DNA of 64,000 nucleotides from Capniomyces stellatus. Taxonomy: Eukaryota > Kickxellomycota > Harpellomycetes > Harpellales > Legeriomycetaceae. A program made the translations under genes and the position numbers. The notes beneath the pieces were generated by a model. That model searched no databases, was not told where the DNA came from, and saw only the letters and a program-made list of their open reading frames with translations. The DNA lies in assembly GCA_001661515.1 (NCBI GenBank), contig LUVW01000030.1, positions 155,710 to 219,709 on the forward strand, in the 5' to 3' direction. Positions 1 through 10,398 of the stretch are shown one piece after another (the stretch's first letter is position 1; every line of letters begins with the position of its first letter).

Positions 1-17
1 GGGGGGGGGGGGGGGGG
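1..17. repeat. Poly-G run at the contig edge
   Basis: The window opens with 17 consecutive G. The run falls inside what should be a coding exon of the minus-strand TVP23 gene, where it would encode only prolines. It is therefore more likely a read-end or assembly artefact than genomic sequence. Confidence 0.7.
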
Positions 18-787
18 CTTCTGAAATGTAAACAGTACATCACTCACAGTTTTTTTAAAGTAGATTTAAAGAAAAATAGGGTATACTTACATCTCTGCTT
101 TCAAAAAGCCATACGTTGTTTCCTTGGTCATCTACTTCATTCCACCATCTCATCCCAACCAAATATCTGCCAGAAACATTCTTCACTGTCCAAAAGTCAA
201 AGGATAGAGTCAGGATGCAGAATACAAAAATAAGAATAAAGTTGCTCGTGATGAAATTCCCCAACAAGTAGAGAGATAGTGAGGATACTTTGAATATTAT
301 GTAGAACATCAAAGCGACGGGATGGCTAACAATAAAAAAAGCAGCACAGTTTGTGTTTATAACTTTATTGTTTCTTTATCTTTTTTTTTGGATTTAATTT
401 AAAAAGTTGGATAGACAAATAAGCTAGGGCAAACTGATTGCAAAGGTCGATAACAAAGTACTTGAACAAAAAAGTAATAATAATAGTAAAATCCAAGCCT
501 ATTTTCAAGATGTTGAAGTATTTTACCTTGATTTATCAAACATGTTCTCGGGCTGAGGAGCCGAACTGGTTGTCGCATTGGCATTGGAGCTTGGCTGATT
601 GAACATCGAGTTTGCTTCAGAATAATCTGGAACTATCCTTGCATCTGAATTCTAAAGAGTCCAAGAACAATAGTATAAGAATTGATTTAATGAGGTAGCT
701 CAAAGAACAATGTTAAAAGAATTGACTTAATAAAGCAGCCCATGTTGTGCATGTTCCGTAGAGTCTGTAATGTAGTCAGCTTACCAT
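1..787 (-). CDS. TVP23: TVP23/FAM18 family Golgi membrane protein, 3'-truncated
   Basis: TVP23 (FAM18, DUF846) is a small multi-pass membrane protein of late Golgi and endosomal vesicles. The main exon (325..91) encodes SHPVALMFY followed by a hydrophobic segment and the family signature DFWTVKNVSGRYLVGMRWWN ending in WLFESRD. An upstream exon (651..527) encodes an S/N/P-rich cytoplasmic N-terminus. I infer that the first coding exon is the bare start codon ATG at 787..785, directly followed by a GTAAG donor. All junctions keep phase (3 + 125 + 235 nt, donor GTAAG at 90). A last visible acceptor (TTTCAG) precedes position 20, after which the contig ends in poly-G, so the C-terminal part with the remaining membrane segments is missing. 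Family assignment is firm; the ATG-only first exon is less certain. Confidence 0.85.
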
Positions 788-1571
788 CCTTGCGTTGGTC
801 TGGCTAATTTATGTTTTAAACAAAGCTTTAAATTTACAATGCAATTTACAAAACCTGGGTTTAAGCTTGGTAGTTTGCTAATAGTATTCTTTATTGTTCA
901 ATTTCACTTTTTGTTGCTAGTGTTTATGTTTTTACATTCTGTTTAGTTTATTCGCTACTTTTTTTTCAAAAGAAAAAAGTTTATACAACTGATTTGTTTG
1001 AAAATAGGTGGATTGGCAAAAATTCAACTACTTGTCAATTGTTGTTGCCAATCGTATCATATTACTGGGGGAGTCCTAGAAAAACCTGGGTGATTTTCGG
1101 CTTTTTACAAACTGTTAATTTTATTAAATAAAGTGTAGGTTACCGAATGCGATTAATTTTATTGACCGACTTGGCAAAGTTTCTGGTTCATAAAGCGAGT
1201 GGAGTTTAGCAAAACCAGGTCGATAGTTAAACCAAGGCGAGTTTATATGAATGCTCCGCCTATAATTGCCCCAGTGCTGGTATTATGCCTTTTGCTCTTT
1301 TCACTTCTTGGTTCAATTTGTTTGTTTGCAAAAGACAGGGGGGGAGGGGGATTTCAGGTGATTCATTTTTGCAAAAATGATGAGTTGTATTATATTGGAA
1401 TAAATGGAAAAAATGATGGATTGTTTATTCAGGATTTTTGATTTAGCAAATACGAGATTAGTTTGCAAAGCATCAAATTTGGATTATTAATGATTAGTTT
1501 TTATTTAAAGGAAAAGTATTTAAAACCGCACATATTGCTCTAGCTAGTTATACTTTATTTAACTGTGAATT
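788..1571. other. Spacer with one doubtful membrane-type ORF
   Basis: AT-rich spacer with T and A homopolymers. One plus-strand frame (about 1199-1441) contains a leucine-rich hydrophobic stretch (about 1255-1325) followed by a G-rich run. It could be an exon of the next gene or chance; no phase-compatible junction to the downstream exons was found. Confidence 0.4.
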
Positions 1572-2167
1572 TTGTTGTATAAATATATCCCAATTTCTCT
1601 CAGTAAACTGTTCTTTAAAAGCAAAAGAATCGACACTTTTGCTGTCTATAACAAGCACCAAAACAGTGCCAAGTTCCAACTTAAATTTCAACCAAACGAA
1701 GTACAAGTAGATTTAATAAACCAAGGATTATATTCAGACATGAAGAGCGGAGTCGTGAACAAAACAAAAACCCGCTCAATAGAAGCCGAGGCGTCCTATA
1801 TAAGCAAACAGATAGAATTCGAGCTAAAGGTAGGGGTTGTTGACGGAGCCACCTTGGTCCACAAGCCTAGAAGATTATATTTTGCCAATCAAGGTTGAGG
1901 AATGAAAAAAGCAGTAGTAAAAGCATTTATGATAATAAATCAAAATAGAAAAAGGAATTGCTATCCAAAAGCTTGGACTCGACCAAGTCAAAGGTTTCCA
2001 GGGCACTAGTAGAACGAGAGTAAGCAATTTTAGCATTTAATATTGCCAAAGTACGCACCAAAGTGATTAAAGTAGATAATACAACTCTACAATTAAATGT
2101 TAATAGTCATTTACTGAATTTAATGATTGAGATCTCCAAGGACTTTGACAAGGATTTTTCAAGGTAA
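1572..2167 (+). CDS. Unrecognised protein, probable multi-exon gene, boundaries uncertain
   Basis: I do not recognise this protein. Two stretches read like real coding sequence. The first (about 1600-1830) is a lysine-rich segment with LSKLFFKSKRIDTFAV and SIEAEASYISKQIEFELK, ending at a GTAGGG donor. The second (about 2028-2167) reads FNIAKVRTKVIKVDNTTLQL and ends in DFDKDFSR followed by TAA. A further open segment between them (about 1952-2020) may be another exon. A TTTTAG acceptor lies at 2022-2027, but I could not find a set of junctions that keeps phase with strong donors throughout. The start codon is also unresolved. Low compositional complexity argues for a hypothetical rather than a known family. 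Confidence 0.35.
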
Positions 2168-2347
2168 CTTTTATTATTCCCAACACTGTTTTTGTTGTTA
2201 ATTGTGCCACTTTTATTATTGCTTGTTTATGTTGCTTTATTGCATTAAAAGTGAAAAGTGATCAAATAAAAAAAAGGTTATGTTCAACGGAATGATTGAA
2301 AATATCAAAATTCAAATTAAATTAGCTCCGATGAATCTTCAAATAAA

Positions 2348-4174
2348 ATGGCTGAAGGCAATGAAGCCAAGAGCACAAAGGGTACATATAGCGATGAGGA
2401 TGTTGCCGCTGGGAGAGGAGCTTTGCGAGTAGGAGGCAGGTTTGAAGGGGAATCCAAAAGAAGCAATCACGACAGCGACGGATCAGACGAAGCTAGAAGT
2501 AGTAAAAGAAACAAAGCCGAGGTAAGTATGTCAGCTAGATACACAGCTTTAGACATGTTGGTTTGGGTTGGCATGTTTCCGGGCCAATTTATTCATTGTA
2601 AAGGATACTAGTGTGATACCTTTACACGGAATCGGTGCTATTATTACTTTTTTGTTTTTATTTTTATTTTGCTTAAGCTCAAACTCTGAAAGCTTTCAAG
2701 AGCTAACTATCGATACTGGATTGATGGGGTTTTTTATAGGATGGAGTGGGTCAGCCAAGTGGTAAAAAAAGAAGACGCGTTGTAAGTAAAAAAAGAGAAA
2801 AACTTAAAATCAAACCTGCCATTATGTGAATAGATTCGAGTATACAAACTGTATTTTTTTTATAATTTTTCATTATTGTTGGAAAGACAAGGTTTTAATG
2901 TAAATGATGTGTGTGTAACTAAATACTTATAGCAAAACAAAGAGATCAGACAAACCCCAAAGAGAGTTGTTGTAAGGATATACAAGAGTTGATTTGGTGA
3001 AGGTGATTTAAATTGGTTCCAATTCATATTGAGTTGCCCTAATGACATAATTTTGTTATTTAGGTGCTTCCGGTTGATAGGAACAACGAGATAATATTCC
3101 CAGTGGTAATCGGGCAGGGTACAGATGAGGTTACAATCCATGGTTTAGGTAAATAGACAATTGTGAGATAACACGTATTTATTGGGCCTATGATAATATT
3201 TGTTGGTGATTTGTCTATAAGGAGAGGGGCGAGTCGATTGTAGTATTTTTCCAAGCTGACGTTTTTGTCTGAAAAAAAAAACATTTAGGCAAAGTTGTCC
3301 ATGACCGCGAAGGATTCCACACTTCTAGATATGTATTCCCTGTTGGATTTATGTCCTCACGGTTGTATCCCAGTATAGCCTACCCAAACACACGAACTAT
3401 ATATACATCAAGAATTCTGGATGGAGACGATGGCCCGATAGTAAGTGTTTAAATATCTGTTTGTAATGATGTGGTGTATGAAACGTGTTTTATATGAGAC
3501 TGATGGAGGGCAGGAAGAAATAAAAAAAGAAGGCCAGAAGTGGGGGGATGGTTGTGCACATCTAACTTGGAGAGGGGGGGGGATTTACATGGAATTTTTA
3601 GTTTCAAGTTACGGCGGAAGACGATCCTAAAGTCGAATACATTGCTAGCTCAGCGAGTGCAGTGTGGAAGCTGATCCTGGACAAGGTTCTGGAGCTTGGG
3701 ATCAATGTGAAAATACATTCCAGCGGTCCTTATATGTACGGACTTAGCAACTTAAGCGTCACGAAGGCTATCCAGGTACTGTATTTGGAATAATGAGTTA
3801 TCAGTGTGGTTTGTGGTTAGTGTTTCTAACAGTAACTTGATTGTTTGTCGTCTGGTAATTTAGGATCTTCCTGATTCAGAGAAATGCACAAAGTACATTA
3901 TGATGAATTGGATTCCTGAAACAAAGTCCGATCCAAATAAAGTTTCTGATAATGAGAATGAGAATGAGAATGATAATGAAAATGATAATGATAATGAGAG
4001 TGGAAAAGAGAATGAAAATGATAATGATAATGAAAATGAGAGTGGAAAAGAACATGAAAATGATTCCGATGCTGGTTTAGAAAATCAAAACGATGTGGAT
4101 GTTAAGGTTAAAGTTGAGGATGAGACTGATGATATCGACGAGGGTGAAGGTGATATTGATATTGATGTTGATGT

Positions 4175-4207
<33 letters not shown>

Positions 4208-4454
4208 TGTTGAAATCAAAGTAGAAACTGATATTCTAGTTGAGGGCCAGGTCACAGATCATGTCAATTCAGACGACGAACGTAAAACACACGGCTCTGT
4301 TTCTGTAGGTAGCCAACACGAAATAGCCAATGGCAACAATATTAAAACAGAGAACGGTACTAGCAGTCAGGCCGATGGCGGTCCAGGCAGAAGCAACAGT
4401 GTTTCAAGTGCCGATATATTACCCGATGCTGGCCAGACAGCTGGTGAAGAGTAA
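2348..4454 (+). CDS. FYRN/FYRC domain nuclear protein with acidic tail (TBRG1-like)
   Basis: Six exons (2348-2521, 2740-2781, 3064-3148, 3289-3440, 3602-3775, 3864-4454) join in phase to give 405 aa. The charged N-terminus (1-58) is followed by a basic GKKRRR nuclear-localisation-like motif. An FYRN-like block comes next (about 102-150: KVVHDREGFHTSRYVFPVGF and YPSIAYPNTR), then an FYRC block (about 148-210: ILDGDDGPIFQVTAED and ASSASAVWKLIL). Paired FYR domains occur in MLL/KMT2 methyltransferases and TBRG1, where they mediate chromatin-protein contacts. No SET, PHD or JmjC domain is present, so TBRG1 is the closest architecture. From about residue 225 the protein is an extreme D/E/N tail encoded by GAT/GAN repeats, probably disordered. 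Domain call firm; precise partner unknown. Confidence 0.85.
3945..4210 (+). repeat. GAT/GAN codon repeat encoding the acidic tail
   Basis: Imperfect triplet and hexamer repeats inside the last exon of the FYR-domain gene: GATAATGAGAATGAG-type units at 3945-4066 and a nearly pure GATGAC run at about 4150-4210. They encode N/E and D runs and are likely length-polymorphic. Confidence 0.85.
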
Positions 4455-4708
4455 GCCAAATTGGCTGATTTACATTCTGTTGGTTAGATTCTTACCACAA
4501 CACATTATGAAGCATACTTCTTACCCTTGCATGGTGTAAATTTATTTTTATTTTTTATATCTAGTCCTGCTAATTTCTGTAACCACTATAAACAAATCTT
4601 GTCTTGCTGTCATTTTAATACGTTTTTATAATTATATATCTATATTTTTACAGCTTTTATTGAAATTCAATACGTGTTGTTTTTACACATTTAAAAAGCC
4701 CAAGTTTG

Positions 4709-7372
4709 CTAGTAGTTTTTGTGTGTTTCAAACAAACAAAAGAAAAGTAGCACGATTTCTTTTCTCAATTTGTTAATAAAAACGTTTCTAACTTCAATGC
4801 TGTTTAAAGCATATTGCCACCCCACCCTGTATGTAAACATGTAGCTGATTTTAATTCGTGCTTTGTCGCTTATCAACTCTACTTGCTGCGAGAGTCCTGG
4901 CTTGTAGTAATGCTGGTGTTCGTTGATGTGTATCTCCAATCTCGTAAATAGCTCATCAAGATCATTTTCTTGGACTTTATAATCCAGCTCTATTTCTGCA
5001 TCAATAAATTCTCAAATCAGTATACCTGGTGTTTGTTCACCCATATTTTTTTTCTTTTTTTTAATTTTTTGCTTTTAGCCAAGTCCCACGTCATTTACAG
5101 TATCTCCACCAACTTGAACTAAAAGTTACCTATTGTTTCTTTTTGGTCGTCTGATCTGTTGAGATTTTTGATTTTGCTTTTAGACAGCACCGAATTTGAT
5201 ATCATCACATAGTCCCCGTTCAGCTTGCAAAAAATCGTCGTCAAAAAAAACACCTGCTTTACTTTTAGCCTCTGTTCGTCAACTACTACAATATCTCCTG
5301 AAATGGCACATAAAGATTCCATGCATTTATTTCAAATTTAGTCTAACCGGATCAATCAGTTTGGCTTTGCTGGATCAATTGCTTTGGGTATCCAAACACA
5401 AAAAAAAAACCCCCCCCTTCGGCTCTTACCATTATTGTAAGGATGCGTAAAGATCAGGAATATAAAGCACTCAAACAATGTGCTTAATTCGTTTCCAATA
5501 ACAAACTTCAGACCTATAAAAATATCAAAAGCCAGAATCAAGTCAGGTTCAAGTTTGAGCTCACCAATATTCTACTGAGAGTGTAGGATATATTGTTAGC
5601 ACTCGCATATGGCCCGCACCCAACAAGTTTACCTAAAATCGTGGTTGCTAGCATAGTTATGTATTTTATCGGATTAAAGGCGAACAGTATTATAATTATA
5701 ATTCCAATAGCCAGGATTGAGGTGGCAGTCAACAATCGATCAATATTTATCAGGATCTCAAAGTTCGAATTCAGCCCACATATTATTTTGTGTTTCTCTG
5801 TAAAGCAAACATGAAACACCAGCTCAAGCTCGTCAAGTGTAATGTTTTCGTTCTTGTTTATGTCAATGATTCCAAACAACCGACCAGCTCTCTCCTTGTC
5901 ATCCAAGTATAACTCCAAGTCACTCATGTTAACAAAGTATCCAGGCTTATCCAGCAATATCTTGTTAAATAGTTTTTTTGCCTCCAGTTTTATTGCTGCT
6001 TGCAGTTCGTTTGAAAGCTGGAACTGCGACTTGAAGTCTAGACTAATACTTTGGTAGTAGCTAGCCATATATCCACTACTGCCCGACAGCTCCGAGTCAT
6101 TGTCTCTATTCACGCTGCCATTCAGGGTATACACTTCCAACAGCACCTGTAACAGCTCTTTGTGTCTTTTAATCCTACCACTAAACTCGTTTTCCGAATT
6201 TCCTAATGTTTTATGCATTCACTGTGTCAAAGTTCTGTATGCAGCTATTATAATTATCTTTTTTTCCAGTGCCACTTGCCTTGCGAGAATATCAGGGATC
6301 TATCTAAACCGAGTTTGTTTAATTGTTTATTTGTATCAATTTTAGTTTACAGTTTTTGGTTACTAAACCTACCAACTTTTTAATCTTATCCCCTCCCTCC
6401 TCCCCTCAGCACTTTTCAGCATACTTGTTTTATGCCTTGCCAACTTTGTTTCAACAAAATGTTGTTGGTTGGTTATTTAGTTAACTTACTTGCTAAAAAT
6501 ATCACCGACGAGTAGAAAAACAGGATTGTGCCCTTGTAGGTCAGGTTAAACCAAACTATATCCAAAACCGATTCACCAACTTTCGAGTACTTTTCGTTTA
6601 ACACATAAATTATAAACTGCCAAGCCAAAAGCGCCAACACGGACAGCCCCGTTGATTTAATATGCCATCTTATTTTATCAAAAAACTAATATTTAAATCA
6701 CCAGTAGCGTACATTGAATATGTTAGCATTCACAAAGTCAGACATGATTAACTTTTCTAAATGTATTTGATCAAACCACATTTCATAATAGTTCAAATTC
6801 AGCAGTTTCAAAATCTCCAATTTCAGGGTTGGAAGCCGTATTTAGTCGCAGTTAGTTACCCTGTGCTTTGTCTTTACTGAGTGAACACAGTCTTCATACT
6901 CTGGGGTCCGGGGGTCCTTGAAAAAATCATCAATAATCTCCAGCGTTCCTGGAACCATATCCACAAAACACGATATGCAAAACGAAGCTGGACATAAAAA
7001 GCTACAGAATAGTAAAAAAACCGCTACAAACTGGAGAAAAATTTTCTTGTGATACTCTGGATCTTGTTTAAGAACAGGCTCACCAATGTTGAAATCGGGA
7101 TATGCCAGCACCAAAAACACCGGCAGCGATGCTAAAACTGCTGCACCTACCACCATAAACACCGCTTTGACAATAAACTTGGTACCCGATTTGTATCTCT
7201 CAGACTTATAGCTATTGAAGTGGTGGTAGATCTCAGAACTGTAATATGTTTTGACATTTTTTATAAACCTTTTATCTTCAATCTTGTTCATGAACAAGTA
7301 CTTTTTGTAGTCTCCTTGTAACATCAAGACCCTTTGAAAGTCGGCTGTATCTAACGTACAATAGCAGCACAA
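4709..7372 (-). CDS. MscS-type mechanosensitive channel with EF-hand (Msy1/Msy2-like)
   Basis: A membrane channel that opens under membrane tension. In S. pombe, Msy1/Msy2 of this type sit in the ER and shape calcium responses to hypo-osmotic shock. Six exons read in phase: about 7372-6860, 6685-6490, 6202-5565, 5505-5430, 5297-5130, 4995-4709. The N-terminal part has at least four hydrophobic segments, including SVLALLAWQFIIYVL. A canonical EF-hand loop follows (DINKNENITLDE, near 5830). The pore-type helix includes LLTATSILAIGIIIIILF, and the MscS core has FECFIFLIFTHPYNNGDIVV and VMISNSVLS. The 5' end is unresolved. The frame is open only back to an in-frame TAG that forms the AG of an apparent acceptor at about 7391, and the candidate ATG at about 7443 does not join in phase. 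The protein is therefore probably missing a short N-terminal segment here. Confidence 0.85.
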
Positions 7373-8161
7373 AATCGTTGATCGTATATTCTAATTGAAC
7401 AAATAATTGATGGTTATCTTTATATTTACCTCTGGCCATTTTATTCTTTTTTTGTTTATTATGTTCAGTTTATATCCTGTCGAGTAATATATATATATCC
7501 CCGCTATAGCACCTGTGTTTTTGGTTTTCTCACGTCTTGACTAGTAAACCCAAAATACTTTGAAAAAAGAAAACAGAGAGATATTATTCTGGCCCTGTTC
7601 TAAAAGCCATATGTTATTTCAGATCCCAAAAAATGAAAATAAAATAAAAATCAACAACTACATTTATGATTTTTATCGTTGATTTTATTACATCTTTGCT
7701 TTTAACAAGTTGTTCGTCAATATTTTTATTAGAAGAATAATGTAAAGTAGATGTCTTGTTTTGTTTATGTTGTGTTTTGCTATGTTGTTTTTTTGGATCA
7801 GGTCGTTTAAAATCAAGTAAAAAGTAAGCTGTTATAAATGTTGCATATGGGCTTTTGACAATTTCAATTTAAAAATGCAGTGCCGATGCACCAAAGCAAC
7901 ATAACTTTCACTCTAACTTTACCAATCATACTGGATCAATTTGTACGCACCTGCTTTTCTTCTTTATTGCTCTATAGAAGCTTTTGTTCATGAATATTTC
8001 AATGGATCCTTTAATACCTAGGCTGATTTACAAATACAACACAGTATACTGATTGTATGAATGTACAGAAGTTGAAAGATAATTATAAAGCTTGCATTTA
8101 GTATTAGATGAATCTTATTAACAATAATCAAAAATAATCAAAACTCGACTAGCTAGACAAA
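7373..8161. other. Spacer
   Basis: AT-rich sequence with short TA runs near 7487. It probably holds the unresolved 5' end of the channel gene. No further gene is recognised. Confidence 0.5.
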
Positions 8162-8779
8162 TTAGCTACAGTACCGCGAAACAATCCTGGCAAAATCTTC
8201 GCCTTGGCCATGAGCTATCTCAAGCTCCTTTACTGACGGGGTACGTAGGCCATCAGCACCAGATACTGTACCTGAGCCAAACGGCGATCCTCCAATAACC
8301 TCATCCAAACTATTAAAATATTTGTATTTGTGGCCCATGGGTACATATATCATTCCATGGTGGGTAAGCGTGGTAAGAAGCGTGAGAGCGGTGGTTTCAA
8401 CACCACCGTTTTGGCAGCTTGTGCTGACAAACACACCTGCCATTTTCCCAGCAAGAGAGCCCTCCTGCCAAAGCAAGCCTGTAGAATCCCAGAACGATTT
8501 TACTTGCGAGCTCATTACACCAAACCTGGTAGGAAGTCCGAACATAAATGCATCGCCTACTTTCATGTCCTCGGTTGTTAGAATCGGTGTATTGTCGTCC
8601 TTTTTTGCCGCATGCATCAAGTCTAACACTGTCTGTGGTAACGTTTCTCTGAACTGAAATAGCTTGCATTCCACTAGTCCTGTGCTTTCAAGCCCTTCAA
8701 ATATTTTTTCAGCCATTGTTTTTGTATGGCCGTATGTCGAATAGTAACAGACGTAGACTTTTGGCAGCATTTTCGTCAA
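8162..8779 (-). CDS. WrbA/Pst2-family NAD(P)H:quinone oxidoreductase
   Basis: An FMN-dependent flavodoxin-fold enzyme that reduces benzoquinones by two electrons, protecting against redox cycling. Yeast relatives (Pst2, Ycp4, Rfs1) are peripheral plasma-membrane (eisosome) proteins. The 205-aa intronless ORF has the FMN phosphate loop near the N-terminus (YYSTYGHTKTMAE, residues 12-24) and the conserved FGLPTRFGVMSSQVKSFWD block (about 100-118). It also has the STSCQNGGVETT segment (about 138-149) and a glycine-rich GSPFGSGTVSGADG loop near the C-terminus. Length matches the family (about 200 aa). The first Met precedes MLPKVYV by three residues, so either Met could start the protein. Single gene with no neighbours of related function. 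Confidence 0.93.
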   Translation of the reverse strand: MTKMLPKVYVCYYSTYGHTKTMAEKIFEGLESTGLVECKLFQFRETLPQTVLDLMHAAKKDDNTPILTTEDMKVGDAFMFGLPTRFGVMSSQVKSFWDSTGLLWQEGSLAGKMAGVFVSTSCQNGGVETTALTLLTTLTHHGMIYVPMGHKYKYFNSLDEVIGGSPFGSGTVSGADGLRTPSVKELEIAHGQGEDFARIVSRYCS

Positions 8780-10398
8780 TTATTTCTTCCTGGTTTGTTT
8801 ACCGACTCGGTATATCTTGTTTGGTTTTTATTTTATTTTTACAGCTATTAGTTGTTATTTGGTGAACTCGATGAAGACTATTAGTTTTTAAATTTGTAGT
8901 AAAGAAAAGCAGGAAAACATGGAAGGCCAAGTGATGTGTGATGAGGTTTAATACCTTTCCTTTTATGTATTAATCTTCAAATTTGTTTTTCATTATACAT
9001 CAACAGTCGCAAGTTGGTTATTTAAATATCAATCCATAATATTCTAATAGCTTATTTTTATTGCAAGAGCTTGCTATTCTGTTAAAACTTGGTTGGGAGA
9101 TACGCACATCAAGTTAAAAGTCAATTGAAATAAGCATAAATATATCAACGATTTAAACCAAAAATCTGTGCATTAATCCAATATACTCATGTATAAAAGT
9201 TAATTGGGCTTTGCCATTTGTAGCATAAAATAAAGCCAGCATTTCCTCATATTCTCTTTTTCGTATTGAAATATACACGAATCTCGTGTTTCTAGAAAGC
9301 CCACACTATATATTTAGAATTAGTTGCTTGGTACTTTTATTGGCTGCACAAAGATCAGAGCTACAATTTAAGCTTAGCCATCAAGAAAACAGAGTTCTGG
9401 AACTTTATAGTCTCAGTAATCCAAGCTCAAAATAAAGAATGGAGCCAATAGTGTAATCCAGCAATAATAATAATTGTAAGGCTGGGAATGTACTATATAA
9501 ATGTATTACTAAGGAAGGTGTTGCTACTGTGCTGCTATATTGAGGTGAAACGCGTGTTTTAAAGTGATGGCATTACTTGAACTAAATCCGCCTTTACCAA
9601 ACGGCAAACGTAACTATTCACTTTATTTTATTTGATACCCAGATCCATTAGCAATGTAAAACTCAAAACCAGTATAGACGGTTTGGCTCGAGTAAAATTA
9701 ACGTCGCCAGTAGGTTAAGCTAAGGGAGGGGATTTTTTGAGCGAAATAGCATTTTTAATGGTTCCTGCATAAACACATAGCACTCTTAGCTTTATAACAT
9801 TCAATTTACAGCAAAAGTAGTAGGAGTAAAAAAGCGAACAAGGCTTTAATGGTCAATATGATCAAGGGATAAATAGGGTGCTGCAGTGCACATATATATT
9901 TTTAAACATAATGGCCAGGTAATATAGTTCGCCTTAATCTAATTTTAAGTTTCCATCAAGGGTAGAAGTGCGGATCTAAAACATGTCTGTATAATGCTAA
10001 TCGGATGGTGTGTATTCCAATCCAAAGCCACGAGCCGTTTTATCGGCACTTGAGCATGACTTTTGCTTTGCCCCAACAGTTGGAGAATTGAAAGTTGAGA
10101 GGGAGGAAAAAAACCCCCATTGATTATTGCAAAAAAAAGAAGGCGTTTGATTGGTTATACGAAATTCGTCAAGTTACGAAATTCGACATTTAGTTTGGCG
10201 TTTTAAAGGCTAGCAAGCTGAGAGCTAGAGTGGGTTGATAGTGATCAAGTGAATCAACATTGATGCTTGCTTGCTTGGCTGATTGGTATAAACCGATTTT
10301 TCAAGGATCTGAGTGTATAAAGTCAAGACACACACCAAAGTGTATATATACCTTTCTTTTTGGGATCTTACTAGCTCAGCTTGTATAATAAGGGTAGA
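8780..10398. other. Long spacer without recognised genes
   Basis: About 1.6 kb of AT-rich sequence between the divergent quinone reductase and Arp6 genes. No frame resembles a known protein and no tRNA-like box pair was seen. It should hold the promoters of both flanking genes; TATATATA-type stretches occur near 10340, just before the Arp6 start. Confidence 0.5.

Noticed and set aside
6686..6859. A 27-nt micro-intron (GTACGC...ATTAG) with an extra exon in the MscS gene
   Set aside because: The same acceptor joins in phase directly to the strong GTAACT donor at 6859 with one 174-nt intron; this is simpler, and the extra exon lacked family similarity.
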